NCBI RefSeq assembly: GCF_000508225.1
Contig: NC_023063.1
Coordinates: forward strand, 744,001-808,000
Direction of reading: 5' to 3'
Origin: Ehrlichia muris AS145
GTDB lineage: Bacteria; Pseudomonadota; Alphaproteobacteria; Rickettsiales; Anaplasmataceae
DNA: 64,000 nucleotides
Of the stretch, positions 40,395 to 50,406 are shown in pieces (position 1 is the first letter of the stretch; each line of letters opens with the position of its first letter). The notes under the pieces are model-generated. The model did not search any database. It was given only the letters and a program-made list of their open reading frames with translations, and was not told the DNA's origin. The translations under genes and the position numbers were made by a program.

Positions 40395-40754
40395 TTATAA
40401 TACCTCTACAGCTAAAGACATAACCTTAGAAAAAAGACCAAAAGGTAATTTTTTAATCGGACCAAATACACGAGTCCCTAATGGATCACCTTGATCATTA
40501 ATTAATACAACAGCATTACTTGAAAATCTTATAACACTTCCATCTAACCTACGTACTGCTTCCTTTACCCTAACAACCACTGCTTTGTAAACTTTCCCTT
40601 TACTAACTTTTCCTCTCGGAGTAATTACCTTAGTGGAAACAATAATAATATCACCAACTGAAGCAGATTTCTTACCACCTAACAATCCTATACACAACAC
40701 TTTACGTGCACCAGAATTATCTGCAACATCTAATAAAGTATTCTTCTGTATCAT
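40395..40754 (-). CDS. rplN: Ribosomal protein L14
   Basis: I start at the ATG at 40754, which gives 119 aa beginning [18 protein letters not shown], the standard L14 N-end. An AGAAGG ribosome site lies upstream. The frame is open ten codons further, overlapping rps[20 protein letters not shown] is typical. Confidence 0.95.
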   Translation of the reverse strand: MIQKNTLLDVADNSGARKVLCIGLLGGKKSASVGDIIIVSTKVITPRGKVSKGKVYKAVVVRVKEAVRRLDGSVIRFSSNAVVLINDQGDPLGTRVFGPIKKLPFGLFSKVMSLAVEVL

Positions 40755-40768
40755 AAACTTATTACCTT

Positions 40769-40996
40769 CTAAATTACAATCCACCTTTTAGTAGCAGATA
40801 TAGGTACATGCTCCTGTATCTTCACAACATCACCACACTTATACTGATTATGTTCATCATGTACTACATAATTCTTACGCTTTTTTATTATTTTCTTATA
40901 TGTCTTATGCTTTATCATATGAGAAACCATTACCTTTATAGTTTTATCACATTTTGCACCAACTACAATACCTGTTAAAACTCTCTTATTAGACAT
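40769..40996 (-). CDS. rpsQ: Ribosomal protein S17
   Basis: The 75-aa protein has [18 protein letters not shown] at the start and [27 protein letters not shown] (shown in part) at the end, the S17 core. It overlaps the end of rpmC by 8 bases. Confidence 0.96.
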   Translation of the reverse strand: MSNKRVLTGIVVGAKCDKTIKVMVSHMIKHKTYKKIIKKRKNYVVHDEHNQYKCGDVVKIQEHVPISATKRWIVI

Positions 40997-41192
40997 GCTT
41001 TTCCTCTTTTTTCTTTTCGTTCAATATTGTTAATACCCTGGCTATATCTTTTTTTATATTTGTACAATAAAAATGGTTGCTTGATTTATCAACTTTCTTG
41101 CTCAATACAGCATTAACCAATTCCTTCCTCAAACTTACTAACAACTCACACAACTCACTATTAGTTTTAGATCTTATATCAACAATATCCAT
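40989..41192 (-). CDS. rpmC: Ribosomal protein L29
   Basis: The 67-aa helical protein has the L29 pattern [16 protein letters not shown] and [14 protein letters not shown]. It lies between rplP and rpsQ as expected. Confidence 0.94.
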   Translation of the reverse strand: MDIVDIRSKTNSELCELLVSLRKELVNAVLSKKVDKSSNHFYCTNIKKDIARVLTILNEKKKEEKHV

Positions 41193-41204
41193 AGCTCAAC
41201 ACCT

Positions 41205-41615
41205 TTACAATTCATCACTAACAAACTTACATTTCATTGGAAGCTTAGCTTGAGCTTTATTCAATGCTTCCTTTGCTAAATTTAATGAAACTCCACCTAT
41301 TTCAAACAATATCTTACCAGGCTTGACTTTACATACCCACATTTCAACACTTCCCTTTCCTTTTCCCATACGAACATCCATAGGTTTTTTACTGACAGAA
41401 GTATGACAAAATGCTCTGATCCATACTTTACCAACACGTTTTAAAGTCCTTGAAATACTTCTTCTTGCAGATTCAATTTGTTTAGAAGTTAACCTACTTG
41501 GCTCTAAAGCTTTTAATCCATAAGACCCAAAAGATAAAGTATATCCACCTTTTGCATTACCGCTAATACGCCCTTTAAAATCCTTCTTATATTTAGTTTT
41601 CTTAGGTATAAACAT
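41205..41615 (-). CDS. rplP: Ribosomal protein L16
   Basis: The 136-aa protein begins [16 protein letters not shown] and has [31 protein letters not shown] ([15 protein letters not shown] is the hallmark) and [10 protein letters not shown]. It sits near the A-site tRNA elbow on the 50S. Confidence 0.97.
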   Translation of the reverse strand: MFIPKKTKYKKDFKGRISGNAKGGYTLSFGSYGLKALEPSRLTSKQIESARRSISRTLKRVGKVWIRAFCHTSVSKKPMDVRMGKGKGSVEMWVCKVKPGKILFEIGGVSLNLAKEALNKAQAKLPMKCKFVSDEL

Positions 41616-41631
41616 AATTTCTACTCACTAA

Positions 41632-42267
41632 TTACTCATTACTCGATTTCATATCGCCAAGATAAACCCAAACCTTAACACCTATTATTCCATAAATTGT
41701 TTTTGCTTCACAAAAACCATAATCTATATTGGCCCTAAAAGTATGCAATGGAATACTTCCTTCCTTATACCACTCAGTTCTAGCAATCTCAGCTCCACCT
41801 AATCTACCAGCACAACTAACCTTTATTCCTTTTGCCCCTACCTTTAAACAATTTTGTACACTTCTTTTCATTGCACGCCTAAAAGATATTCTCTTTTCTA
41901 ATTGCTGTGCTATATTTTCTGCTATTAAAACTGCTTTCAATTCAGGTTTCTTTATTTCTATTATATTTAATTCAATATTATTATTTATCATTTTAACAAT
42001 TTGCTGCTTTACTTTATCAACATCAGCCCCTTTTTTACCTATGATTACACCAGGTTTAGCAGAATATACGTTAACTATGATTACATCTACTTTTCTAGCT
42101 ATAACAACCTTACTAATCGAAGCATGATAAAAAGCCTTTTTTATAAACTTACGTAATAAAAAATCTTCATGTAACTTTGTAGTATAATCTTTATTAGCAT
42201 ACCACAAAGAGTCCCACGTATTGATTATCTTTAACCTTAATCCAATAGGATTAGACTTCTGACCCAT
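41632..42267 (-). CDS. rpsC: Ribosomal protein S3
   Basis: The 211-aa protein begins MGQKSNPIGLRL, carries the KH-type GVIIGKKGADVDKVKQQI and GIKVSCAGRLGGAEIARTEW, and ends with IIGVKVWVYLGD. It forms part of the mRNA entry site. Confidence 0.97.
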   Translation of the reverse strand: MGQKSNPIGLRLKIINTWDSLWYANKDYTTKLHEDFLLRKFIKKAFYHASISKVVIARKVDVIIVNVYSAKPGVIIGKKGADVDKVKQQIVKMINNNIELNIIEIKKPELKAVLIAENIAQQLEKRISFRRAMKRSVQNCLKVGAKGIKVSCAGRLGGAEIARTEWYKEGSIPLHTFRANIDYGFCEAKTIYGIIGVKVWVYLGDMKSSNE

Positions 42268-42270
42268 AAA

Positions 42271-42618
42271 TTACATCCTCTCAAATAATTTTATTACAAC
42301 ATTACCATAATGCTTATGCACTCTACATGCTTTACCTCGTGCACGAGCATGAATCCTACGCAAAGAAAAAGATTTTCCGACCAGAACCTCTTTTACGTAA
42401 AGATTATCAAGATCAACATTACAATTGGCTTGCGCATTGGCAACAGCAGATTTTAAAACCTTGCTGATATATCTAGCAGACTTCTTTTTACAAAATTTTA
42501 AATACATTATAGCTACAGATACATCTTTTCCTCTAATCAAATCAGCAACCAAATTTAATTTAGAAGGAGTAGATCTTAGCCCAACCCCTTTAGCTATTAT
42601 TGATACTTCTTTACTCAT
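42271..42618 (-). CDS. rplV: Ribosomal protein L22
   Basis: The 115-aa protein has [18 protein letters not shown] at the front, [13 protein letters not shown] in the middle, and the tunnel-loop region [15 protein letters not shown] near the end. It ends 3 bases before rpsC. Confidence 0.96.
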   Translation of the reverse strand: MSKEVSIIAKGVGLRSTPSKLNLVADLIRGKDVSVAIMYLKFCKKKSARYISKVLKSAVANAQANCNVDLDNLYVKEVLVGKSFSLRRIHARARGKACRVHKHYGNVVIKLFERM

Positions 42619-42632
42619 AATTTAAACCAATT

Positions 42633-42914
42633 TTACTTCCTAGATACCTTCTTATCACTCACATGGCCAGTATAACGACGAGTTGGAGAAAATTCACCAA
42701 ACTTACGCCCAACCATATTATCATTAACTTTCACAGGAACATAAGTTTTACCATTATAAACCCCAAAAGTTAAGCCTATAAATTTATTTAAGATCACAGA
42801 AGACCTAGAATGAATATTGATAATAGAATTTAATTTATTTTGAGCCACAGCTTTATTTACCAATCGTAAAACATGCGGTGCACAAAAAGGAGGTTTCTTA
42901 ACAGATCTAGACAT
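42633..42914 (-). CDS. rpsS: Ribosomal protein S19
   Basis: The 93-aa protein begins [17 protein letters not shown] and has [18 protein letters not shown], the S19 signature. It follows rplB by 3 bases. A longer overlapping frame across its start (to 43054) is a shadow. Confidence 0.97.
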   Translation of the reverse strand: MSRSVKKPPFCAPHVLRLVNKAVAQNKLNSIINIHSRSSVILNKFIGLTFGVYNGKTYVPVKVNDNMVGRKFGEFSPTRRYTGHVSDKKVSRK

Positions 42915-42917
42915 ATT

Positions 42918-43748
42918 CTACCCTTTATCAGATACACGCTTAATATATTTATTACTAGATTTATTTCTTTTTCTAGTCTTTTTCCCTTTTGTTGATACAC
43001 CCCACGGAGTAACAGGATTCCTACCTCCAGAAGTTTTACCTTCACCTCCACCATGAGGATGATCTATAGGATTCATCGCAACACCACGCACAGTAGGCCT
43101 AATACCTAACCATCTACTTCTTCCTGCTTTACCTAATTTTACGTTTTGATTATCTAGATTAGACACTATACCTATAGTAGCACAACAATCAGATAATACT
43201 TTTCTTATCTCTCCTGAACTTAACCTTAATAAAACATATATACCATCTTTACTCATCAATTGAGCATAAGTACCAGCAGCTCTTGAAATTACTCCACCAT
43301 TGCCAGGTCTTAGCTCAACATTATGAACAAATGTACCCACAGGAATTGACTTTAACATAAGACAATTTCCAGGTAATATATCAGCCCCATCCCCAGATAC
43401 AACAACATCACCTTTTTTCAACCCATTAGGCGCAATTATATAAGACTTCTCACCATCATCATAAGATAATAGCGCAATAAATGCTGTTCTATTTGGATCA
43501 TATTCTAACCTTTCAACAGTCGCAGGAATACCAAATTTATTCCTTTTAAAATCAATAATTCTATATAAGCGCTTATGACCCTTACCACGATGACGCACAG
43601 TAATAACACCACGAGAGTTTCTACCACCAGAAGAAATCTTATAACTAACTAAAGACTTTTCTGGCTTACCCTTCCATAGCATTGATTTATCTAACAACAC
43701 AGTACCACGTAAAGATGCTGTTACTGAATTTAAATTCTTAATACCCAT
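42918..43748 (-). CDS. rplB: Ribosomal protein L2
   Basis: The 276-aa protein has [48 protein letters not shown] and the C-terminal [20 protein letters not shown] (with the His near the peptidyl-transferase centre). The order rplW-rplB-rpsS matches the S10 operon. Confidence 0.98.
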   Translation of the reverse strand: MGIKNLNSVTASLRGTVLLDKSMLWKGKPEKSLVSYKISSGGRNSRGVITVRHRGKGHKRLYRIIDFKRNKFGIPATVERLEYDPNRTAFIALLSYDDGEKSYIIAPNGLKKGDVVVSGDGADILPGNCLMLKSIPVGTFVHNVELRPGNGGVISRAAGTYAQLMSKDGIYVLLRLSSGEIRKVLSDCCATIGIVSNLDNQNVKLGKAGRSRWLGIRPTVRGVAMNPIDHPHGGGEGKTSGGRNPVTPWGVSTKGKKTRKRNKSSNKYIKRVSDKG

Positions 43749-43755
43749 CTTAATT

Positions 43756-44046
43756 CTATTTCATTCCCATATACTTAAAATTTTGATCTTTTGGTAAAGA
43801 AAAATAAACCTTTTTTCTATCTTTCCTACGGCCAAATATACCTTTAAAATATTTTTTCTTCCCTTTCTGATTTAAAACATTAATACGAATAGCATCTAAG
43901 TCAAATACAACTTTCAAAGCCTTTTTGATTCTTTGTTTATTAGCATCAACAGATACGTATACAGCATACTTATTAAACTTCTCATTTAATAATACTGCTT
44001 TCTCTGTAATAATAGAGGACTGTATAACGTTAAAATAATTAATCAT
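43756..44046 (-). CDS. rplW: Ribosomal protein L23
   Basis: The 96-aa protein has [22 protein letters not shown] and [16 protein letters not shown], the L23 pattern at the tunnel exit. It overlaps the end of rplD by 4 bases. Confidence 0.95.
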   Translation of the reverse strand: MINYFNVIQSSIITEKAVLLNEKFNKYAVYVSVDANKQRIKKALKVVFDLDAIRINVLNQKGKKKYFKGIFGRRKDRKKVYFSLPKDQNFKYMGMK

Positions 44047-44660
44047 AATAACCTTTCTTCTAAATATTTCACAGCTCTAACAGTCAAAATTATGCAATCA
44101 TGTCTTAAAAGATCTAAAACATTTGTTCCAACTTGCTTTAATAAAGTTACATTATGCAAATTTCTACAAGAGCAAACCACACTTTTATTATAATCTTTAT
44201 CAATAATCAGAAAAGATTTATGCCTGAAATTTTTAATAAATTGCAATACTTGTGTAGTCTTCACAAAATTAACATCAATACTATCTAAAATCAACAATTT
44301 ATCGCAAGAATTCTTTAACGATAAAGCAACCTTCAACCCTAAATTACGAACTTTCTTGTTTAATGAGTAAGCATGACTTCTTACTACAGGACCGAAAATA
44401 ACAGCACCACCTCTAAATTGTGGACTACGTAGACTACCTTGCCTTGCCCTACCAGTATGTTTCTGTCTATGAGGCTTAGCAGTTGTACCAGAAACATCAC
44501 CTATAGTTTTCGTTTTATGTGTCCCAGCACGCCTTTTAGATAATTGCCAATCAACTACCATCTTTAATATATCTGGCCTATAATTCACAGAAAATATCAA
44601 AGGATTTAAATTAATCGTCCCAACTTTATCACTACTTACATTTATTATACTAACTTCCAT
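44043..44660 (-). CDS. rplD: Ribosomal protein L4
   Basis: I start at the ATG at 44660 (205 aa), where a GAG ribosome site lies just upstream. An earlier in-frame start at 44678 would add six residues and overlap rplC further. The tunnel loop TAKPHRQKHTGRARQGSLRSPQ (in part) and GGAVIFGPVVRSHAYSLNKKVR are typical. Confidence 0.95.
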   Translation of the reverse strand: MEVSIINVSSDKVGTINLNPLIFSVNYRPDILKMVVDWQLSKRRAGTHKTKTIGDVSGTTAKPHRQKHTGRARQGSLRSPQFRGGAVIFGPVVRSHAYSLNKKVRNLGLKVALSLKNSCDKLLILDSIDVNFVKTTQVLQFIKNFRHKSFLIIDKDYNKSVVCSCRNLHNVTLLKQVGTNVLDLLRHDCIILTVRAVKYLEERLL

Positions 44661-44667
44661 ATTGAGC

Positions 44668-45363
44668 TCACACAACATTATCTAATTTTAAATCTTCAAC
44701 ACATACAGGAAAAGAATTCTTTGGCACCGACTTTTTTATAGCATCTTTCACAAAAATATAAGATCCCTTAGCCCCAGGAATATTATTACCTTTTACAACT
44801 AATAAAGATCTTTCTTGATCAACTAAAATAACTCTAAGATTTTGTACTGTTACTTTACTATCTCCTAAATGACCAGCCATTTTTTTCCCTTTATATACCC
44901 TACCAGGATCCTGACACTGACCTGTTGAACCTTGAGATCTATGAGCAATAGAAACACCATGAGATGCTTTTAACCCCTTAAAATTATGTCGCTTCATAAC
45001 ACCAGCAAAACCTTTTCCTAAAGAATATCCAGTAACATCAACGTACTGATCTTTAACAAAATGAGTAATAGAAATCTTAGCACCTTCTACTAGATTATCT
45101 AGATTATCAACCTTAGATTCAAAGATCTTACACTTGGCAGTAATATTTCTTCTTTCTAAAATCTTTGATTGAGGCTTCTTTAGATTAACAGAAGCTTCCA
45201 CACCTAATACCACAGCATTATAACCATGAACATCTTTAGTCTTTGTAGAAATAATAAAAGAATTTCTTAAATGCAATAAAGTAACTGGTACTCTTTTGCC
45301 TTCATTATCAAAAATTGCAGTATGACCTACCTTTTCTAAAAATAACCCTATTCTTTTAGCCAT
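44668..45363 (-). CDS. rplC: Ribosomal protein L3
   Basis: From the ATG at 45363 this is 231 aa and begins [62 protein letters not shown]-type residues ([17 protein letters not shown]) and [10 protein letters not shown] are L3 marks. An in-frame codon at 45378 overlaps rpsJ; the G8 run just upstream of 45363 acts as the ribosome site and favours the shorter start. Confidence 0.95.
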   Translation of the reverse strand: MAKRIGLFLEKVGHTAIFDNEGKRVPVTLLHLRNSFIISTKTKDVHGYNAVVLGVEASVNLKKPQSKILERRNITAKCKIFESKVDNLDNLVEGAKISITHFVKDQYVDVTGYSLGKGFAGVMKRHNFKGLKASHGVSIAHRSQGSTGQCQDPGRVYKGKKMAGHLGDSKVTVQNLRVILVDQERSLLVVKGNNIPGAKGSYIFVKDAIKKSVPKNSFPVCVEDLKLDNVV

Positions 45364-45685
45364 TGTTACCCCCCCCAATCACCTTAACCTTAACATCTAC
45401 ACCAGCAGGTAATTGCAAGCTCATCAATGCTTGAATAATTGTAGAATTAGCTTTTGGCAGACTAATTAAACGCTTATGAGTTCTAATTTCAAATTGTTCT
45501 CTAGATTTCTTGTCAACATGAGTAGATCGATTAACAATAAACTTCATAATCTTACGAGGAAAAAAAATTGGACCATTAACACGTGCACCACTTCTCTTGG
45601 CAGTCAAAATAATACTACGTGCAGACCTATCCAATAAACAACTATCAAATGCCTTAAGCTCAATATATATCTTTTGCGTCACCAT
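45356..45685 (-). CDS. rpsJ: Ribosomal protein S10 (NusE)
   Basis: The 109-aa protein also serves in antitermination complexes. [30 protein letters not shown] and [13 protein letters not shown] are typical. Its C-terminus, VIGGGNNG, is encoded over a run of eight G residues (45369-45376) that also lies directly before rplC, so the stop of rpsJ and the start of rplC overlap. Confidence 0.97.
   Translation of the reverse strand: MVTQKIYIELKAFDSCLLDRSARSIILTAKRSGARVNGPIFFPRKIMKFIVNRSTHVDKKSREQFEIRTHKRLISLPKANSTIIQALMSLQLPAGVDVKVKVIGGGNNG
45369..45376 (-). promoter_or_regulatory. G8 tract serving as rplC ribosome binding site
   Basis: Eight consecutive G residues on the coding strand end 5 bases before the rplC ATG, inside the last codons of rpsJ. 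They can pair with the anti-Shine-Dalgarno sequence. A run this long is exceptional in such AT-rich DNA. Confidence 0.65.
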
Positions 45686-45692
45686 AAAATAC

Positions 45693-46886
45693 CTACTCCA
45701 AAATTTCAGTAATAATACCAGAGCCTACAGTTCTACCACCTTCACGAATTGCAAATCTCAATCCCTTATCAATAGCAACAGGCTTATCTAAACTTACTTC
45801 GATATTTATATTATCTCCAGGCATTACCATCTCAACTCCATCAGGTAATTTTATACTCCCTGTTACATCAGTCGTTCTAACATAAAATTGTGGCTGATAA
45901 TTTGAGAAAAATGGCGTATGTCTCCCACCTTCTTCTTTCTTTAATATATATACCTCTGCCTTGAATTTCTTATATGAATGTATCTGACCAGGCGCACTTA
46001 ATACTTGCCCCCTTTCTACATCTTCCTTCTTTATTCCTCTTAATAATATACCAGCATTATCCCCTGCTTCACCTGCATCTAATGCCTTATGGAACATTTC
46101 AACTCCAGTACATACTGTGCTTTGCACATCACGTAACCCTACTATTTCTATTTTATCTCCTACTTTGATTACTCCTCTTTCTATCCTTCCTGTTACTACT
46201 GTACCCCTTCCAGGTATTGAAAATACATCTTCTATTGACATTAAAAATGGCTTGTCTTTTTCTCTTGTTGGTAAATTTATTTTCTCTAAGGCACTCATCA
46301 ATTCCATAATCTTTTCACTCCACACACCTGAGCCTGTTTCTTCTTCTAATGCCTTAACTGCAGATCCCCTCACAACATCTATATCATCCCCTGGATATCC
46401 ATATTTTGATAATAATTCTCTTATCTCCATTTCAACTAATGACAACATCTCTTCATCATCTACAACATCACATTTATTCATCCATACTACTATGTCTTTT
46501 ACTCCAACTTGTTTTGCTAATAGTATATGTTCTCTTGTTTGAGGCATTGCTCCATCAGTTGCAGATACTACTAATATTGCTGCATCCATTTGCGCAGCAC
46601 CTGTTATCATATTTTTTATATAATCAGCATGTCCTGGACAATCTACATGCGCATAATGTCTATTTTCTGTTTCATATTCTACATGTGCCGTTGAAATGGT
46701 TATACCTCTTGCCTTCTCTTCTGGTGCTTTATCTATTTCATCATATTTTACACTCTTATTACCTTCTCCACTCAATCTCTTCGCTAACACTGTTGTTAAC
46801 GCGGCTGTCAATGTTGTCTTGCCGTGATCAACATGCCCTATTGTCCCTACATTTATATGTGGTTTCCTTTCCTCTACCATAAACAA
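45693..46886 (-). CDS. tuf: Elongation factor Tu
   Basis: The 397-aa GTPase brings aminoacyl-tRNA to the ribosome. G1 [10 protein letters not shown], switch [16 protein letters not shown]3 [20 protein letters not shown] (in part), G4 MNKCDVVDD and the C-terminal [15 protein letters not shown] are intact. It lies 7 bases before rpsJ, directly at the head of the S10 block; rpsL, rpsG and fusA, its usual partners, are not here. Many Rickettsiales have two tuf copies, and only one is in the window. Confidence 0.98.
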   Translation of the reverse strand: MFMVEERKPHINVGTIGHVDHGKTTLTAALTTVLAKRLSGEGNKSVKYDEIDKAPEEKARGITISTAHVEYETENRHYAHVDCPGHADYIKNMITGAAQMDAAILVVSATDGAMPQTREHILLAKQVGVKDIVVWMNKCDVVDDEEMLSLVEMEIRELLSKYGYPGDDIDVVRGSAVKALEEETGSGVWSEKIMELMSALEKINLPTREKDKPFLMSIEDVFSIPGRGTVVTGRIERGVIKVGDKIEIVGLRDVQSTVCTGVEMFHKALDAGEAGDNAGILLRGIKKEDVERGQVLSAPGQIHSYKKFKAEVYILKKEEGGRHTPFFSNYQPQFYVRTTDVTGSIKLPDGVEMVMPGDNINIEVSLDKPVAIDKGLRFAIREGGRTVGSGIITEILE

Positions 46887-46922
46887 ATACCTTTAACACC
46901 GTTAAACCATTTCAAAATAAAG

Positions 46923-46993
46923 AGCGGATAGTGGGAATCGAACCCACATAGTCAGCTTGGAAGGCTGAAACTCTACCATTGAGCTATACCCGC
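46923..46993 (-). tRNA. tRNA-Gly (TCC)
   Basis: A 71-nt cloverleaf has acceptor GCGGGTA pairing TATCCGC, anticodon stem TCAGC/GCTGA around CTTCCAA (anticodon TCC), and T-arm GTGGGTTCGATTCCCAC. CCA is not encoded. It lies between tRNA-Tyr and tuf and is likely cut from the same transcript. Confidence 0.95.
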
Positions 46994-47000
46994 ATAACCG

Positions 47001-47083
47001 TGGAGGAGGTAGGATTTGAACCTACGATCACGTCAGTGGACAGATTTACAGTCTGTTGCCTTAGACCACTCGGCCACTCCTCC
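47001..47083 (-). tRNA. tRNA-Tyr (GTA)
   Basis: An 83-nt class II tRNA with a long variable arm. Acceptor GGAGGAG pairs CTCCTCC, discriminator is A, and the anticodon loop CTGTAAA gives GTA. It is 7 bases upstream of tRNA-Gly. The order tRNA-Tyr, tRNA-Gly, tuf on one strand suggests a common transcript leading into the ribosomal block. Confidence 0.95.
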
Positions 47084-47169
47084 TAAAAACACTAATGCTA
47101 ACCTAATATCTTATTAATTAACATAAAAAAATAAAAACGATACCAAAAAAATTTAGATTAGAATTGATT

Positions 47170-47198
47170 TAACTAAATTAAAGATTACAATATGTCAA
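47170..47198 (-). promoter_or_regulatory. Candidate promoter for tRNA-Tyr, tRNA-Gly, tuf
   Basis: On the minus strand TTGACA (47198-47193) is followed after 17 nt by TAGTTA (47175-47170). The -35 is a perfect match and the -10 is poor. The position, about 90 bases before tRNA-Tyr in the divergent gap with the methylase gene, is right for the start of this large transcription unit. Confidence 0.4.
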
Positions 47199-47240
47199 TA
47201 TCTAATTAAAAAAAAAGTCAAAAATAACAACAACATTTCT

Positions 47241-47999
47241 ATGAACAAAAGTAAAGTATTAATTTACGGAAAACACGCATGCATTGCTGCTTTGCAAAAC
47301 AAGAATAGGGAGTGCTATGAACTTTTAGTAACAGAAAGCTTTATGCAAAACAATAACGAAATATCTAAAATTTCAGAATTATGCAAACAAAAGAATATAA
47401 ATTTAAAACAAGTAAGCCTTAATTATATCAATTCACTTTTACCACATAATAGTAATCATCAAGGCATTGTATTAAAAGCATCAACTATTAATTCAATAAC
47501 AATAGAAGAAGTATTAAATACATCTAAAGAAAATTCAACCATAATACTCTTAGACCAAGTTACAGATATCCATAATATAGGATCCATCATCAGATCAGCT
47601 GTATGTTTTAATGTAGATGCTATTATACTACCATATCATAATTCACCTTCAGAAAATTGTGGCATGTCAAAAACCTCAAGTGGGGCTATCGAAATGATCC
47701 CAATTGTATATGTAATAAATATAGTCAATACAATGAAATTGTTAAAAAAAGCAGGTTACTGGTGCTATGGGTTTGATGCAAAAGAAGGAGAATTTTTACA
47801 CAAAACAACACTAGACAGAAAAAAACTAATAATTTTTGGGGCAGAAAGCAAAGGAATGCGCAAATTAACAAAAGAAAATTGTGATTTTCTATTAAAAATT
47901 GCAATATCAGGAAAAATCGATAGCTTAAATGTATCAAATGCAGCAGCTATAGCATTATATTCTGTTTTTACACAAAATCATGACCAAGCATTGCAATAA
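47241..47999 (+). CDS. rlmB: TrmH/SpoU-family 23S rRNA 2'-O-methyltransferase (RlmB-like)
   Basis: The 252-aa protein has an N-terminal substrate-binding domain (YGKHACIAAL) and a SPOUT knot: LLDQVTDIHNIGSIIRSA (motif 1), IIFGAESKGMRKLT (motif 2) and SLNVSNAAAIALYS (motif 3). RlmB methylates G2251 of 23S rRNA; the exact target here is inferred from overall form. The 3' end overlaps cmk by 20 bases. Confidence 0.88.
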   Translation: MNKSKVLIYGKHACIAALQNKNRECYELLVTESFMQNNNEISKISELCKQKNINLKQVSLNYINSLLPHNSNHQGIVLKASTINSITIEEVLNTSKENSTIILLDQVTDIHNIGSIIRSAVCFNVDAIILPYHNSPSENCGMSKTSSGAIEMIPIVYVINIVNTMKLLKKAGYWCYGFDAKEGEFLHKTTLDRKKLIIFGAESKGMRKLTKENCDFLLKIAISGKIDSLNVSNAAAIALYSVFTQNHDQALQ

Positions 48000-48624
48000 T
48001 TTCGTTATAACAATTGATGGTCCTTCTGCTTCAGGAAAAGGAAGTTTAGCTAGGAAATTAGCAAACTTCCTTAATTTTCAATATTTAGATACAGGAAAAA
48101 TATATAGGATAATAGCTGCAATATTTGGAATATCAGCACAAAATAATTTAAAAATTGATAGCAACTTAGAAGAAAGAATATTATCATTACTTCTAGAGGA
48201 TAGTAATACTACATTATACAACAATGAAGACATAGCTAAGATTGCTTCAATTTTAGCAAGACACAAACATATTAGACTTGCGTTATTACCTATACAGCGT
48301 AGACTTATCTATTCAGCAGAACCAGGAATCATTCTTGATGGTAGGGATACATCTTCTGTAGTCTTTCCTAATGCAGATTTTAAAATTTTTATTACAGCAC
48401 AAACATCCATTAGAGCGCAAAGAAGATTCAAAGAAATGCTACATCAGAAGAAACAAATGTATAAAACAATACATCAGCAGATAATAGAACGAGATATCAG
48501 GGATACTTATAGAGAATTCTCACCCTTGATACAGGTAAAAGACGCATTATACATTAATGCTTCATACATGACTAAGGAACAGGTATTTTCATATATTAAA
48601 GAAAAAATAAAAACCTACTTGTAA
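47980..48624 (+). CDS. cmk: Cytidylate kinase
   Basis: The 214-aa enzyme phosphorylates CMP and dCMP. The P-loop is ITIDGPSASGKGSLARKLA, followed by YLDTGKIYR (usually LDTGAMYR), DGRDTSSVVFPNADFKIFITA and RDIRDTYREFSPL. It starts inside the methylase gene and lies ahead of rpsA, the common cmk-rpsA order. Confidence 0.95.
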   Translation: MTKHCNNFVITIDGPSASGKGSLARKLANFLNFQYLDTGKIYRIIAAIFGISAQNNLKIDSNLEERILSLLLEDSNTTLYNNEDIAKIASILARHKHIRLALLPIQRRLIYSAEPGIILDGRDTSSVVFPNADFKIFITAQTSIRAQRRFKEMLHQKKQMYKTIHQQIIERDIRDTYREFSPLIQVKDALYINASYMTKEQVFSYIKEKIKTYL

Positions 48625-48689
48625 AGTATGGTAAATAATAATAATATGATTTTTACTGCTTTTGCTAATTTTAAAATAGGCTATATTTT

Positions 48690-50393
48690 ATGGAAAACCT
48701 TCAAACAAAACCAAATTTAGAATCGGACAATTATTTGCATAATATAAAAAAAATAAAATCTAATAAATTTATTAGCCATAATCTTGAAACAGAAGACTTT
48801 GATAATAATAGTAGTTCAGAATTTCAGCATGCATTAAAAGGATTCATCGATGACAGCGTAAAAGAAGGACAAATAATAGAAGGTACTATTATCTGCATAG
48901 ACAAAGGATATGTAACAATAGATTCAGGATTAAAATCTGAAAGTATCATTTCACTTAAAGAATTTGAGCTCGGTGATGATTATCAAAACATTGCCATAGG
49001 ATCCAAAGTAAAGCTATATTTAGAGAAAATAGAAGGTCGTAATGGCAGTGTAGTATTGAGCAGAGAGAAAGCTATCAGAGATGAATTATGGCAGAAACTT
49101 GAAGAAGCTGCAGAAAAGAAAGAAGACGTTGAAGGAGTAATATTCAGTTCAATTAAGTGTGGATATACTGTTGATATAAAAGGTGTTGTAGCATTTTTAC
49201 CAGCAAGTCATGTAGCTTTAAGACAAGTTAAAGATATTACTCCGTTGTTAGGCAAAAAGCAAAAATTTCGTATATTAAAGATGGATAAAAAGCAAGGCAA
49301 TATTGTAGTATCAAGGAAAGCTATACTAGAAGAATCTCTTGCAGATGCTAAAAGTTTATATCTCAATCAATTGAACGAAGGAGATATTATTGAAGGTAAA
49401 GTTAAAAGTATAACTAAGTATGGTGTGTTTATAGAAATACATGAATCCCCTTCAGTCGGTGTGGTTGATGGGCTATTACATATAACTGACATATCATGGA
49501 GCCGTGTAAGTCACCCTTCAGCTGTTTTTTCATGCGGTCAAACTGTAAAAACAAAAATTATAAAGATTGATCGTGAAAATAAGAAAATTTCTCTCGGTGT
49601 AAAACAATTAGAAGAGAGTCCATGGTCAAATATTGAGAAAAAATATCCTGTTGATAGTGTTCATAAAGGTATTGTAACAAGTATTGAAGAGTACGGTGTT
49701 TTTGTTGAATTAGAAACAGGAATAGAAGGGTTAGTTCATGTATCTGAAGTAAGTTGGACAAAAAATTCTTTACCTATAAATCAGCTGTTTATGAGGGGTG
49801 AAGAAATTCAGGTTAAAGTATTAAGTATAGATACAACTAAAAGCCGTATGAGTCTTAGCATGAAAAGGTGCCAAGATAATCCATGGCAAGCATTTACGCT
49901 AAAATATCCTTTAGGTTCTGTTGTATCCACAAAAATAAAAAATATCACAAATCTTGGTATATTTGTTTCATTCCAAGACAACACACTTAATGATGGCATT
50001 GAAGGCTTAATACGTACTACAGAATTAAGTTGGTCTTTATCGCCAGAAGCAGCAATAAAAAAATATAGTGTTGGAGATTGTGTAGAAGCAAAAATATTAA
50101 TGATAAATCCAAACAAAAGTAAAATAGATCTTGGAATAAAACAACTAGAATATGATCCTTTTCTTGACTTACTAAAGAAAACTAATTTAGGAGATAACAT
50201 ACCAGTTACAGTCACCAAAGTTGTTGAAGATACTGGCATATTAGTTGATGTATTTAACGGATCAAATAGCTTTAATCTTTTGATTGAACAAGAATATTTA
50301 CCTGATAATAAGAAGTTCTTTCCAGGAGACAAGTTAGAGGCTGAAGTATTGCTTATTGAAACTTACAATATGGTATTATCATTGAAGCATTGA
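48690..50393 (+). CDS. rpsA: Ribosomal protein S1
   Basis: The 567-aa protein binds mRNA on the 30S and has six S1 RNA-binding repeats. Clear repeats start near GQIIEGTIICIDKGYVTID (about 60), GDIIEGKVKSITKYGVFIEI (about 231), VHKGIVTSIEEYGVFVELE (about 327) and GSVVSTKIKNITNLGIFVSF (about 410). Phrases such as DGLLHITDISW recur. About 55 disordered, acidic residues precede the first repeat. Confidence 0.96.
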   Translation: MENLQTKPNLESDNYLHNIKKIKSNKFISHNLETEDFDNNSSSEFQHALKGFIDDSVKEGQIIEGTIICIDKGYVTIDSGLKSESIISLKEFELGDDYQNIAIGSKVKLYLEKIEGRNGSVVLSREKAIRDELWQKLEEAAEKKEDVEGVIFSSIKCGYTVDIKGVVAFLPASHVALRQVKDITPLLGKKQKFRILKMDKKQGNIVVSRKAILEESLADAKSLYLNQLNEGDIIEGKVKSITKYGVFIEIHESPSVGVVDGLLHITDISWSRVSHPSAVFSCGQTVKTKIIKIDRENKKISLGVKQLEESPWSNIEKKYPVDSVHKGIVTSIEEYGVFVELETGIEGLVHVSEVSWTKNSLPINQLFMRGEEIQVKVLSIDTTKSRMSLSMKRCQDNPWQAFTLKYPLGSVVSTKIKNITNLGIFVSFQDNTLNDGIEGLIRTTELSWSLSPEAAIKKYSVGDCVEAKILMINPNKSKIDLGIKQLEYDPFLDLLKKTNLGDNIPVTVTKVVEDTGILVDVFNGSNSFNLLIEQEYLPDNKKFFPGDKLEAEVLLIETYNMVLSLKH

Positions 50394-50406
50394 ATAGGGT
50401 TACCTC

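Noticed and set aside
42857-43054. 65-codon minus-strand frame at the rplB-rpsS junction
   Set aside because: It overlaps two certain ribosomal genes in another frame and resembles nothing.
46117-46882. Long plus-strand frames opposite tuf
   Set aside because: They are antisense shadows of a highly conserved gene, made open by its codon use.
49808-50332. 174-codon frame opposite rpsA
   Set aside because: Antisense shadow of S1 repeats; no ribosome site and no family likeness.
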